Of a stretch of 64,000 bases of DNA, positions 7,931 to 18,900 are shown piece after piece; the first letter of the stretch is position 1; each line of letters starts with the position of its first letter. Made by a program: the position numbers and the translations under genes. A model generated the notes under the pieces. The model was not told where the DNA came from and did not search any database. It worked only from the letters and a program-made list of their open reading frames with translations. Source of the DNA: Microbacterium lemovicicum (lineage in GTDB: Bacteria; Actinomycetota; Actinomycetes; Actinomycetales; Microbacteriaceae); assembly GCF_003991875.1 (NCBI RefSeq), contig NZ_CP031423.1, forward strand, positions 1,364,001 to 1,428,000. The letters run 5' to 3'.

Positions 7931-8788
7931 TCAGCGCAGTGCGGGAAGCCGCTCCGCGAGCTCCGCGAGCACCTCGCTGGTGCCGGCGTCGACCTTCACC
8001 GTCGCGCGACCGTCCGCGCGGGTCTCGCCGCGATTCACGATCACGACGGGCAGCCGGCGCCGGCGGGCGCGCTCGACGAGACGGATGCCGGAGTTGACCA
8101 CGAGCGACGACCCGGCCACGAGCAGCGCCTGACTGGTCTGCACGAGCTGCTCGGCCTCGCGGAACTTCTCCAGCGGGATGAACTCGCCGAAGAACACCAC
8201 ATCGGGCTTGAGGAGGCCGCCGCAGACGCTGCACTCCGGCACGCGGAACCCGTCCACGCTCTCGGGCCGCACGTCGCCGTCCGGGCCGAGCAGCACGTCG
8301 GTGTCGACCCGCAGCCACGGATTCTCCGCCTCGACGCGCAGCGCCAGATCGCGCCGATCGAAGACCTGCCCGCAGTGGGTGCAGAACACGCGGCGCATGG
8401 TGCCGTGGAGCTCGACGACGCGCCGGCTGCCGGCGCTGATGTGCAGGCCGTCGACGTTCTGCGTGATGACGCCGGTCGCGACGCCCGACAGCTCGAGATC
8501 GGCGATGGCCTCGTGCCCGGCGTTGGGCCCGGCGGCGGCGAAGGTGCGCCAGCCCAGGTGGCTGCCCACCCAGTAGCGGCGGCGGGCCTCCTCGCCGGCG
8601 AAGAACTGGTCGACGGTCATCGGGGTGCGCGTGGGGGCGCCCTTGCCGCGGTAGTCGGGGATGCCCGAGTCGGTGGAGACCCCGGCGCCCGTCAGCACGG
8701 CGATCCGGCGCCCGGCGAGTGCGTCGACGGCTCGGTCGACGTCGGCGGCCACCGCGTCGTCCCACTCCGCTCGCGTCTGCACCGCCAC
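7931..8788 (-). CDS. Sir2-family NAD-dependent protein deacylase
   Basis: A 285-residue sirtuin of typical bacterial length. Motifs in order: AVLTGAGVSTDSGIPDYRG (NAD binding), TQNVDGLH, the catalytic histidine in VVELHGTMRRVFC, a zinc site from CTHC and CSVCGG, KPDVVFFGE, and LLVAGSSLVVNSG closing the Rossmann fold. It removes acyl groups from lysines using NAD+, releasing nicotinamide and O-acyl-ADP-ribose. It is divergent to the RNA methyltransferase gene. A TACACT hexamer at 8803-8808 could be the -10, leaving a very short leader with a G-run before the GTG. Targets cannot be inferred. Confidence 0.95.
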   Translation of the reverse strand: MAVQTRAEWDDAVAADVDRAVDALAGRRIAVLTGAGVSTDSGIPDYRGKGAPTRTPMTVDQFFAGEEARRRYWVGSHLGWRTFAAAGPNAGHEAIADLELSGVATGVITQNVDGLHISAGSRRVVELHGTMRRVFCTHCGQVFDRRDLALRVEAENPWLRVDTDVLLGPDGDVRPESVDGFRVPECSVCGGLLKPDVVFFGEFIPLEKFREAEQLVQTSQALLVAGSSLVVNSGIRLVERARRRRLPVVIVNRGETRADGRATVKVDAGTSEVLAELAERLPALR

Positions 8789-8943
8789 CCCCTCGGGGTC
8801 CGAGTGTACGGGCCGCAGATGACGCCGAGGTCACGGGAGGCGTCGTCCCGGGTGCCGTGCCCGCGGCATCCGTCCGCCTCGTCACCCGAGGACGCACGAG
8901 CGATGCCGGCAGACCTGGGAGAGTGGACGGAGGAGGCGTGCAC

Positions 8944-9759
8944 ATGGGCATCGAGCGGATCGAGTCGGCGGAGGATCCCCGGCTGGCCGACTACCGGGAT
9001 CTGACGGATGTCGCGCTGCGACGCGTGCTCGAACCCGCCGGTGGCCTCTACATGGCCGAGTCCGAGAAGGTGCTGGCGCGCGCTCTCGCCGCGGGGCACC
9101 GGCCCCGCTCCGTGCTCGTGCAGGAGAAGTGGCTGGCCGGCGCGGAGCGGCTGCTGGACGGCCTCGACGTGCCCGTCTACGTCGCGACGTCGGAGGTCGC
9201 GGAGGCGATCACCGGCTACACCGTGCACCGCGGACTGCTCGCGGCGATGCACCGGCCGGCGCTGCCGAGCGTCGCGGACGTGGTCGCCGGTGCGCGCCTC
9301 GTGCTCGTGCTGGAGGACATCGTCGATCACACCAACGTCGGCGCCGCCTTCCGCGGAGCGGCCGGCCTCGGCGCCGATGCGGTGCTGGTGTCGCCGCGGT
9401 GCGCGGATCCGCTCTACCGGCGGAGCGTGCGGGTGAGCATGGGCACCGTCTTCCAGGTGCCGTGGACGCGGCTGCCGGAATGGCCCGAGGCGGGCGCCGT
9501 GCTGCACGACGCAGGCCTGCACCTCGCGGCGCTCGCGCTCTCGGACGACGCCGTGCCCCTCGACGAGTTCGCGGCGTCGCGGCCGGATCGCATCGCGCTG
9601 CTCATGGGGTCGGAGGGCGACGGACTGTCCCGACGCGCGCTCGCCGCATCCGACACCGTGGTCACGATCCCGATGGCCGGGGGAGTGGACTCGCTCAACG
9701 TGGCGGCGGCCAGCGCCGTGGTGCTCTGGGCCCTCGCCCCGCGCACGTCCGCCCGCTGA
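8944..9759 (+). CDS. TrmH/SpoU-family RNA 2'-O-methyltransferase
   Basis: A 271-residue SPOUT-class methyltransferase. The N-terminal substrate-binding domain (~1-100) precedes the knotted catalytic domain with the three SpoU motifs: LVLEDIVDHTNVGAAFRGA, LLMGSEGDGLS, and IPMAGGVDSLNVAAASAV. Members methylate ribose 2'-OH in tRNA or rRNA using S-adenosylmethionine; the exact nucleotide is not predictable here. The frame is open well upstream, but ATG 8944 sits 7 nt after a perfect ggaggagg (8929-8936), while GTG 8938 is too close to it. Confidence 0.92.
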   Translation: MGIERIESAEDPRLADYRDLTDVALRRVLEPAGGLYMAESEKVLARALAAGHRPRSVLVQEKWLAGAERLLDGLDVPVYVATSEVAEAITGYTVHRGLLAAMHRPALPSVADVVAGARLVLVLEDIVDHTNVGAAFRGAAGLGADAVLVSPRCADPLYRRSVRVSMGTVFQVPWTRLPEWPEAGAVLHDAGLHLAALALSDDAVPLDEFAASRPDRIALLMGSEGDGLSRRALAASDTVVTIPMAGGVDSLNVAAASAVVLWALAPRTSAR

Positions 9760-9864
9760 GCCCGACTCGACCGCTGCGCCGGCATCGACCGAACGGCAAC
9801 ACCGCCGACCCGCCGACACAGCCCGCCGCGTGAGCCGCTCAAGCCGTCCCGCCCCGCGAGCCCG

Positions 9865-10719
9865 TCAGGCCTGCTCGCCCCGCGGAGCTGTCGGATTCGT
9901 GCCCGGCGCAAGGGTCGTCACGGGGAGCGCGTCAGGCCGCTTGGGCGAGATCGCGTCGCCCGAGGACTGGTGCCGCAGGCGCCGCAGCACCCACGGCACG
10001 AGGTACTCCCGCGCCCAGACGAGGTCGACGGTGCGCGCCTGACGCCAGGTGCGCGGGGGGAGTGACTGCGGCTGCATCGGCTGCAGATCGTTCGGCAGGT
10101 TGAGCGTCCGCAGCACCATCCGCGCCACCTCGTGATGACCGAGGGCGTTGTAGTGGAGGCGGTCGTCGTCGAAGAAGCGCATGTCCTGCACCTCCTTGAG
10201 CGCCCATTGGTCGGCCACGAGACAGTCGTACTTCTCGGCGATCGCGCGGATGTTCTCGTTGTAGATGGCGACCTTGCCGCGGATGTTCCGGAACACCGGC
10301 GTGAACTCGGTGTCGATGCCGGTGAACACCACCACGGTCGCCCCGCCGCTCACGAGGCGCACGACGGCATCCTCGAAGATCTGCGAGATCTCATCGGGGT
10401 CGGAGCCCGGGCGGATGACATCGTTCCCGCCCGCGGAGATCGTGATCAGATCCGGCTTCAGCGCCAGGGCGGGCTCGATCTGGTCGGCGACGATCTGACG
10501 GATGAGCTTGCCGCGCACCGCGAGATTCGCGTAGGCGAAGTCGTCGACCTGCGCGCCGAGCACTTCGGCGACGCGATCGGCCCAGCCCCGGTGCTCACCG
10601 GGCGCGTCCGGAATCGGATCGCCGATGCCCTCGGTGAAGGAGTCGCCGACGGCGACGTAGCGTCGCCACGGGTGGGTGTCGCTGTTCGGCACATGCGGAC
10701 TCCGCCGATCGTCGTCCAT
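9865..10719 (-). CDS. SGNH/GDSL hydrolase
   Basis: A 284-residue SGNH-fold esterase-type protein: block I VAVGDSFTEGIGD (nucleophilic serine), block II YANLAVRGKL (glycine), block III ISAGGNDVIRPG (asparagine), and block V DRLHYNALGHHEVA (catalytic Asp and His). It has no signal peptide, so cytosolic action is likely; substrate unknown. Starts at 10836 and 10743 are also in frame. ATG 10719 was chosen because gagggg lies 6 nt upstream and the conserved domain begins shortly after; TAGCCT at 10752-10757 would give a ~25-nt leader. A paralogue with the same layout lies at 58788-59552. Confidence 0.9.
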   Translation of the reverse strand: MDDDRRSPHVPNSDTHPWRRYVAVGDSFTEGIGDPIPDAPGEHRGWADRVAEVLGAQVDDFAYANLAVRGKLIRQIVADQIEPALALKPDLITISAGGNDVIRPGSDPDEISQIFEDAVVRLVSGGATVVVFTGIDTEFTPVFRNIRGKVAIYNENIRAIAEKYDCLVADQWALKEVQDMRFFDDDRLHYNALGHHEVARMVLRTLNLPNDLQPMQPQSLPPRTWRQARTVDLVWAREYLVPWVLRRLRHQSSGDAISPKRPDALPVTTLAPGTNPTAPRGEQA

Positions 10720-10883
10720 GCGTGTCCCCTCGTCGTCGTCCATCTGCGTCGAGGCTAGCGAACCATCCTCCGCGGCGCCGCCCGGGGTGACGCGGGCGAC
10801 CCCGGCGTTGTCCCCGGCAGCGTCTAGGGTTGTCACTCGTGCTGCCCGCCGTCAGGGGCGGTCACAGGTCGGAAGGAGGCTGC

Positions 10884-12845
10884 GTGGACGACACCGCCTT
10901 CGCCGCCACCGCCCCCGAGCTGCTGCCCGATGACAGCTCGCACACCGGCGACGTGCAGGCCGCAGCATCCGCCCGCCCCGGCGACGGCACCGGCGGCGCC
11001 GGACGCACCGACGGCGCCGACGCCGAGGGCGGGCACATCGGAAGCTTCGCCGCCGAGCACCTCTCGCCCTCGTTCCCGCAGCGCGCACCGTGGGGCACCG
11101 CGCAGCGCCTGCGCGCGTGGCAGGCCGAGGCGCTCGACCTCTACTTCTCGCTCGATGGACCCGACGGGCCGGGCGGCGGCCCCCGCGACTTCCTCGCGGC
11201 GGCCACCCCGGGCGCAGGCAAGACCACGTTCGCCCTGCGCCTGGCGACCGAGCTGCTGCGCCGCCGGATCGTCGACCGCATCGTCGTGGTCGCCCCCACC
11301 GAGCACCTGAAGACGCAGTGGGCGGATGCTGCGGCCCGTGTCTCGATCCGACTGGATCCGGCTTTCAGCAACCGCCACTCCGTGCCCGGCCGGCACTACC
11401 ACGGCGTCGCAGTGACCTACGCGCAGGTCGCGGTGAAGGCGTCCGTGCACCAGTCGCTCATCCTGGACAGGCGCACGCTCGTGATCCTCGACGAGGTGCA
11501 CCACGGCGGCGACGCCCTCAGCTGGGGCGACGCCCTGCGCGAGGCGTATCACCGCGCCACCCGGCGCCTGCTGCTGTCGGGCACGCCGTTCCGCAGCGAC
11601 ACCGCCCCGATCCCGTTCGTCGAGTACCACCCCGACGTGAACGGCATCCGCATCTCCCGCTCCGACTACGTCTACGGCTACCGCCGGGCGCTCGAGGACG
11701 GCGTGGTGCGACCGGTCATCTTCCTCGTCTACGCGGGCAAGATGCGGTGGCGCACGAAGACCGGCGACGAGATGGAGGCGCATCTCGGGCAGGACAACAC
11801 GAAGGACATCACGTCCCAGGCATGGCGGACCGCGCTCGACCCGGAGGGCGAGTGGATCCCGGCCGTGCTGCGATCGGCCGACCGCCGTCTCACAGAGGTG
11901 CGCGAGCAGGTGCCCGACGCCGGCGGCCTCGTCATCGCGACCGACCAGACCGCCGCGCGCGCGTACGCCGAGATCCTGCGCACCATCACGGGTGAGGCCC
12001 CCACCGTCGTGCTGTCGGACGAGGTCGAGGCCTCCGCACGCATCGACGCGTTCTCATCGGGCACGAGCCGGTGGATGGTCGCCGTGCGCATGGTGTCCGA
12101 GGGCGTCGACGTGCCGCGGCTCGCGGTCGGCGTCTACGCCACCTCGGCCTCGACGCCGCTCTTCTTCGCGCAGGCCATCGGCCGCTTCGTGCGCGCCCGC
12201 CGTCGCGGCGAGACCGCAAGCGTCTTCCTGCCGAACGTCCCCTCGCTCATCGCGCTGGCCCAGGAGCTCGAGCGCCAGCGCGACCACGCCCTCGACCGCG
12301 AGGGCGACGGCGACGAGTGGAACGCCGAAGAGGACATGATGGACGCCGCCGAGCGCGAGGACAAGGCCTCCGACGCGCTCACCGAGGAGTTCACGTACCA
12401 GGCGCTCGGCTCGCACGCCCACTTCGACCGCGTCATGTTCGACGGCAAGGAGTTCGGACAGCTCGCCGTGCCCGGCACCCCCGAGGAGGAGGAGTTCCTC
12501 GGACTCCCGGGACTCCTGGAGCCGGAGCACGTGCACGAGCTGCTCATGCAGCGCCAGGCGCGGCAGGGGCGGCACCGCACCGCCCGCGAGGCGCGCGAGG
12601 CGCAGGAAGGCACCTCGGAGGGTGCGGCGGAGGCCGCGCTGCCCGCGCCCCTGCACCGCACCCTGAAGGAGCAGCGCCAGCTGCTGAACAGCCTCGTCAG
12701 CGTGTACGCGCGGCAGAGCGGCGAGCCGCACGGCGCGGTGCACTCGGAGCTCCGTCGGGTGTGCGGCGGTCCGGCGGTCGCGCAGGCGACGGTGGCGCAG
12801 CTGCAGGCGCGTATCGACCTGCTGCGCTCCCGCGTGCGCTCCTGA
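10884..12845 (+). CDS. DEAD/DEAH-box superfamily II helicase
   Basis: A 653-residue SF2 ATPase. After a disordered ~70-residue N-terminus come motif I ATPGAGKTT (~107-115), Ia VVAPTEHLKTQW, motif II DEVHH (~203), motif III SGTPFR, and in the second RecA domain DVPRLAVGVYAT and motif VI QAIGRFVRARRRGE. The C-terminal ~180 residues are acidic, then coiled-coil-like, and match no domain I can name. It is expected to unwind or remodel nucleic acid with ATP; the substrate is unknown. GTG 10884 follows ggaaggagg (10871-10879). An alternative leaderless start is GTG 10839, 8 nt after TAGGGT. It is divergent from the SGNH hydrolase gene. Confidence 0.9.
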   Translation: MDDTAFAATAPELLPDDSSHTGDVQAAASARPGDGTGGAGRTDGADAEGGHIGSFAAEHLSPSFPQRAPWGTAQRLRAWQAEALDLYFSLDGPDGPGGGPRDFLAAATPGAGKTTFALRLATELLRRRIVDRIVVVAPTEHLKTQWADAAARVSIRLDPAFSNRHSVPGRHYHGVAVTYAQVAVKASVHQSLILDRRTLVILDEVHHGGDALSWGDALREAYHRATRRLLLSGTPFRSDTAPIPFVEYHPDVNGIRISRSDYVYGYRRALEDGVVRPVIFLVYAGKMRWRTKTGDEMEAHLGQDNTKDITSQAWRTALDPEGEWIPAVLRSADRRLTEVREQVPDAGGLVIATDQTAARAYAEILRTITGEAPTVVLSDEVEASARIDAFSSGTSRWMVAVRMVSEGVDVPRLAVGVYATSASTPLFFAQAIGRFVRARRRGETASVFLPNVPSLIALAQELERQRDHALDREGDGDEWNAEEDMMDAAEREDKASDALTEEFTYQALGSHAHFDRVMFDGKEFGQLAVPGTPEEEEFLGLPGLLEPEHVHELLMQRQARQGRHRTAREAREAQEGTSEGAAEAALPAPLHRTLKEQRQLLNSLVSVYARQSGEPHGAVHSELRRVCGGPAVAQATVAQLQARIDLLRSRVRS

Positions 12846-12854
12846 CCACGCCCT

Positions 12855-12882
12855 TGACACCGCGTGGGGAGCGCGTAGCGTG
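12855..12882 (+). promoter_or_regulatory. Putative sigma-A-type promoter of the amylopullulanase gene
   Basis: TTGACA (12855-12860), a 16-bp spacer and TAGCGT (12877-12882) form a near-consensus housekeeping promoter. Transcription would begin near 12889, leaving a leader of about 84 nt with agggag before the GTG at 12973. It is one of the few promoters in the window with a full -35 box, fitting a highly expressed secreted enzyme. Confidence 0.65.
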
Positions 12883-12972
12883 GGCACCCCCCGGAACCTG
12901 TGAGTTTCCCCTCAACGATCGCAGGCGCCTCAGCAGGCACATCGACGTGCCGCTCCACCCCCAGGGAGTTAC

Positions 12973-15900
12973 GTGTCGACGACGACCGCCGCCCGCACAC
13001 GACGTGCGCTGGCCCTCTCCACCTCCGTCCTCCTCGCCCTGTCGAGCGGCCTCCTGGCCGCCGCGCCGGCGTCGGCCGCCCCCGCGGCTGCGGCAGCCGA
13101 GGCGCGCTCGTTCGCGCTCGTGGGCAGCCTGCAGAGCGAGCTGGGATGCTCCGCCGACTGGCAGCCGGAGTGCGACGCCACGGAGCTCGCGCCGACCGAC
13201 GTCGCCGGGCGCTACGCAGCTGAGTTCGACATCCCCGCGGGCACGTGGGAGTACAAGGTCGCCGCGGATGACGGCTGGGACGAGGCCTACGGTCTCGACG
13301 GCGGAGCCGACGACATCCCCCTCGTCACGGCGGGGCCGTCGCGGGTGCGCGTCGTGTTCGACGACGAGCTGAAGCGCGTCGGCCTCGAGCTGCTCAGCGT
13401 GCGCGCCGGCTACGACGACGGGACGGATGCTGCGCTCGTCGCCGACCCCGTCCGTCAGCCGGGCGACGGCGAGACCTTCTACTTCGTCATGACCGACCGG
13501 TTCGCCGACGGCGACACCGCCAACAACCTCGGCGGGCTCGAGGGCGACCGCCTCACGACCGGCTTCGACCCGACCGACAAGGGCTTCTACCAGGGCGGTG
13601 ACCTGGCCGGACTCCGCTCGCGGCTGGACTACATCGAAGACCTCGGCACGAGCGCCATCTGGCTCACGCCGAGCTTCAAGAACAAGCCGGTGCAGGGCAC
13701 CGGCGACAACGTCTCCGCCGGCTACCACGGCTACTGGATCACCGACTTCACGCAGATCGACCCGCACCTCGGCACGAACGCGGAGCTCGAGGGCCTGATC
13801 GCTGACGCGCACGCGCGGGGCATCAAGGTCTACTTCGACATCATCACGAACCACACCGCCGACGTCATCAGCTACGCCGAGGGCGAGTACGGCTATGTGC
13901 CCTTCGCCGACAGCCCGTACACCGACGCATCCGGCGCCGTGGTCGACATCGCCGCCGAGGCGGGTACGCCCGGCTTCCCGACCTTCGACCCGTCCACGAG
14001 CTTCCCGTACACGCCGGTGGTCTCCGAGGCAGAGCGCGACATCAAGGTGCCGGCCTGGCTCAACGACCCCACGAGGTACCACAACCGCGGCGACACGACC
14101 TATGAGGGCGAGTCGACGACGTACGGCGACTTCTCCGGGCTCGACGACCTCATGACGGAGGACCCGGTGGTCGTCGACGGCTTCGTCGACGTCTACCAGG
14201 ACTGGGTCGACCTCGGCATCGACGGCTTCCGCATCGACACCGCGAAGCACGTCAATCCGGAGTTCTGGCAGACCTGGTCCACCGAGGTGCTCGACTACGC
14301 CCGCGACGTCGCCGGCAAGCCCGACTTCTTCATGTTCGGCGAGGTCTACGACGCCGATCCCTCGCGCCTCGCGCCCTACGTCCGCGACACCGACATGAAC
14401 TCGGTGCTCGACTTCTCGTTCCAGGACAAGGCGAAGAACTACGTCATCGGCGGCTCGCCCACGGTGCTCAGCTCGCTGTTCGCGGGCGACGACTACTTCA
14501 CGACGGCCGACTCGTCGGCGACGGCCCTGCCCACCTTCCTCGGCAATCACGACATGGGCCGCATCGGGTTCTTCCTGAACGGCGCCGACGACCCCGTCGC
14601 CCGCGACCGGCTCGCACATGACCTCATGTTCCTCAGCAGGGGCCAGCCGGTCGTCTACTACGGCGATGAGCAGGGCTTCGCCGGCGCGGGCGGCGACAAG
14701 GACGCGCGTCAGAGCCTGTTCGCGACGCAGACGGCCGAGTTCGCCGCCCAGCCGCTCATCACGGGCGAGCAGCTCGGCAATGTCGACCGCTACGACACCG
14801 ACGCGCCGCTCTATCAGCACATCGCGACGCTCTCCGCCCTGCGCGACGCGCACCCCGCCCTCGACACCGGAGCGCAGATCGAGCGGCTGGCCGACGACGG
14901 ATCGGGCGTCTACGCGTTCAGCCGCGTCGACCGGGACGAGCGCGTCGAGTACCTCGTCGCGACGAACAACTCCGCCACCGACCAGACCGTGGACGTGCCC
15001 ACGCTGACCGCGGACGCCACCTTCACCCCGCTGTACGGCGCCGGGACGTCGTTCGACACCGACGGCGAAGCGATGGCCGCGGTGACGATCCCCGCGCTCT
15101 CCGCGGTGGTCTTCACCGCCGACGGAACTGTCACCGCGCCCGATGCCGCCGCGGAGCTGACGATGAGCATCCCGGCTGCAGGAGAGGCCCTCTCCGGACT
15201 GGTGCCCGTCCAGGCCGACACGGGCGACTCGTGGCGCGAGACCAGCTTCTCGTGGCGTGTCGCCGGCGGCGACGACTGGACGGCGCTCGGCACCGCGGAG
15301 GACACGACCCCGCGGGTGTTCCACGACGTGAGCGGGCTCGCCGCCGGCACGCTGGTGGAGTACCGGGCGGTGTCGACGGATGCCGCGGGTCACCGCTCCG
15401 CCGCATCCACGTACGCCTCCGTCGGCAACCGCGTGACGTTCGCCCCCGTCCCCGAGGACGCCGCGGAGCCCGCGCCCAGCGAACCGCAGACACCCGACGT
15501 GTACGGCACGGTCAGCGTCGCCGGAAGCCTGGACTCCGAGGCCGGCTGCCCGGGCGACTGGCAGCCCGACTGCGCGCTGGTGCAGATGACGGACACCGAC
15601 GGCATCTGGACGCTGACCATTCGCGACCTCCCGGCCGGGGAGTACGCGTACAAGATCGCCACCGACAACAGCTGGGACGTCAACTTCGGTGCCGGCGGCG
15701 CCCCGAACGGCGGCGACATCGCCATCACCCACGCGGGCGGCGCCATCTCGTTCTTCTTCGACCCGCGCACCAAAGGCATCCGCTCCACGGCCGAGGAGGA
15801 TCCGATCCTCACGCTCGCCGGCTCGTTCCAGAGCGAGCTCGGCTGCCCGGCGGACTGGTCGCCCGCCTGCCTCGCGGCGATGATGTTCGACCGCGACGGC

Positions 15901-18900
15901 GACGGCGTCTACCAGTTCACGACCGACGACCTGCCGACCGGCCGGTACGAGACGAAGGTCGCGCACGACCTCAGCTGGGACGTCAACTACGGGGCGGACG
16001 GCGGCCTGAACGGCGCGGACATCGGCTTCGACGCGACCGCGGGAGAGGTCCTCACCTTCCGCTACGACCTGGCCACGCACCTCCTGACCATCACCGCCGG
16101 CGGCGGCGCGCAGCCGCTGCCCGGCGAGGGCGAGTCGCGAGCCCACTGGGTCGACGCGGAGACGCTCGCCTGGCCGGCCGCCCTGGCGCCGGTCGACGAC
16201 GCGTCGGACTGGTGGCTGCACGCCGCCTCGGAGGCGGGACTGGATCTCGTCAGCGGCGTCGTGACCGGCGGTGACGATCGCATCGCACTGACGCGTGTCG
16301 CGGGCGGGCTCACAGAGGAGCAGAAGGCGCGATTCCCGGCACTCGCCGACTTCATCGCCCTGCACGTCGAGGGGGCCGATCGCGCGGCCGTCGCGGAGGT
16401 CCTGCGCGGCGAGCTCGCCGTCGTCCAGCGCACGGGCACGGGCGCTGCCGTCGCCTACACCGGGGTCCAGATCCCCGGGGTGCTCGACGACCTCTACGCC
16501 GCGGGTGTCGCGGACGTGCCGCTCGGCGTGTCCTTCACCCGCAACACCCCGACTTTCCGCCTGTGGGCGCCCACCGCGCGCAGCGCGGTCCTCCTCACCT
16601 GGGACGCGGGCTCGACGGGCGACCCGCAGCGTCACGAGGCGACCTGGGACGCGGCATCCGGTGTCTGGACGGTGGACGGCGCACGCGCGCTCACGGGCGA
16701 CGAGTACCTCTGGCAGGTCGTCGTCTATGCACCCACGACAGGAGCGATCGAGACCAACGACGTGACCGACCCGGCGTCGGTCGCGCTCACCCCGAACTCC
16801 ACGCGGTCCGTCGCCGTCGACATCGACGACCGGCGGTGGCAGCCGCGCGCCTGGCGGAAGACCGCGGCCCCCGTCATCGACCGTGCCGTCGACCGGGCGA
16901 TCTACGAGCTGCACATCCGCGACTTCTCGATCGGCGACGAGACGGTGCCCGAGGAGGAGCGCGGCACCTACCGGGCCTTCACCCGCGACAGCGCCGGCAC
17001 GGCGCAGCTGCGCCAGCTCGCCGACGCCGGCATCAACACCGTGCACCTCCTGCCGTCGTTCGACATCGCGACGATCGAGGAGGACCGCGCGCTCCAGCAG
17101 GAGCCTGCGTGCGACCTCGCCTCGTTCGCGCCCGACTCCGCGGAGCAGCAGGCGTGCGTCGGAGCGGTCGCCGACGCCGACGGCTACAACTGGGGCTACG
17201 ACCCGTTCCACTTCTCCGCCCCCGAGGGCTCGTACGCCGTCGACGCCGATGGAGGCGCGCGCGTCTCGGAGTTCCGCGAGATGGTGGGAGCCCTGCACGG
17301 CATGGGACTCCAGGTCGTGCTCGACCAGGTCTTCAACCACACGGCCGAGTCGGGACAGGGCGCACGCTCGGTCCTGGACCGCGTGGTGCCCGGGTACTAC
17401 CAGCGGCTGAACGCCGCCGGTGCGGTGGAGACCTCGACGTGCTGCCAGAACGTCGCCACGGAGCACGAGGTGGCGCAGAAGCTCATGGTCGACTCCGTCG
17501 TCCTGTGGGCGCGGCACTACCACGTCGACGGATTCCGCTTCGACCTGATGGGCCACCACTCGAAGGCGAACATGCTCGCCATCCGCGCCGCGCTCGACGA
17601 GCTGACACTCGCACGCGACGGCGTGGACGGGAAGAAGATCTACCTGTACGGGGAGGGGTGGAACTTCGGCGAGGTCGCCGACGACGCCCTGTTCGAACAG
17701 GCTCGTCAGGGCAATCTCGGCGGCACGGGCATCGGCACGTTCAGCGACCGGCTCCGCGACGCCGTCCACGGCGGGAGCCCGGTGGACAGCGGCTCGACCT
17801 ACCAGCAGGGGTTCGGCACGGGTCTTGCGACCGACCCGAACGGCAAGGACGGACGACCCGCCGATCAGGCGCTCGCCGACCTCGGGCACGACACCGACCT
17901 GGTGAAGCTGGGTCTCGCGGGCAACCTGCGCGACTTCTCATTCACCACGTCGGACGGCACGGTGCGCTCAGGATCCGAGCTCGACTACAACGGGCAGGCG
18001 GCCGGCTACGCCGACCAGCCCGACGAGATCATCAGCTACGTCGACGCGCATGACAACGAGACGCTCTACGACCTCTCGGTGTTCAAGCTGCCCGTCGAGA
18101 CGAGCATGGCGGATCGCGTGCGCATGAACACGCTGCAGCTCGCGACCACCGCGCTGTCGCAGACCCCGTCGTTCTGGCACGCGGGCACGGAGCTGCTGCG
18201 CTCGAAGTCGCTGGATCGAAACAGCTTCAACTCGGGCGACTGGTTCAACCGCATCGACTGGACCGGCCAGAGCTCGACGTTCGGCTCGGGACTGCCCCCC
18301 GCCGCCGACAACGAGGAGAAGTGGGCCGACATGGCTCCGCTGCTGGCGGATCCGGCCCTCACGCCCGGCCCCGCCGACATCGCGCAGGCCGAAGCATCCG
18401 CTCTCGATCTGCTGCGCCTGCGGCAGGAGGTGCCGCTGCTGCGTCTCGGATCGGCGGACCTCATCGATCAGAAGGTCTCGTTCCCGGGAGGAGGGACGGA
18501 TGCCGCGCCCGGCGTCGTCGTGATGCTCGTCGACGATCTGGTGGGCGCGGACACCGACGCCGGGCTCGACGGGGCGCTCGTGGTCTTCAACTCGTCGCCC
18601 GACGCGGTCACCCAGGCGGTGCCGGCGCTGGCAGGACGCGGCTTCGCGCTCGCCGGGGCCCAGGCGTCCGGCTCAGACGCCGTCGTGAAGACGACCACGT
18701 GGGATGCGACGACGGGCACGGTGACGGTGCCGGGCCGCTCGGTCGCCGTCCTCGTCGACGCGCAGACGACGCCGGTGGAGACCTCGATCTTCGCCGCGCC
18801 GTCACGGCTGATCGCGAAGGCGGGCACGCCCGTGTCGATGGTGGGAGCGGTGTTCGCGGCGGACGGCTCCGCTCCGACGGGCACCGTGACGGTGTCCGAC

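Noticed and set aside
10839..10884. Leaderless start of the helicase at GTG 10839
   Set aside because: TAGGGT is 8 rather than 6 nt away, and a strong ggaaggagg precedes GTG 10884. Kept only as an alternative.
12888..12972. Riboswitch or attenuator in the amylopullulanase leader
   Set aside because: I see no conserved aptamer-like pairing or terminator-antiterminator alternative in the ~84-nt leader.
12697..17889. 1730-residue open frame on the minus strand
   Set aside because: It lies antisense to the amylopullulanase, and its valine/arginine/glycine-rich composition is what the complement of high-GC coding DNA gives. No domain is visible.
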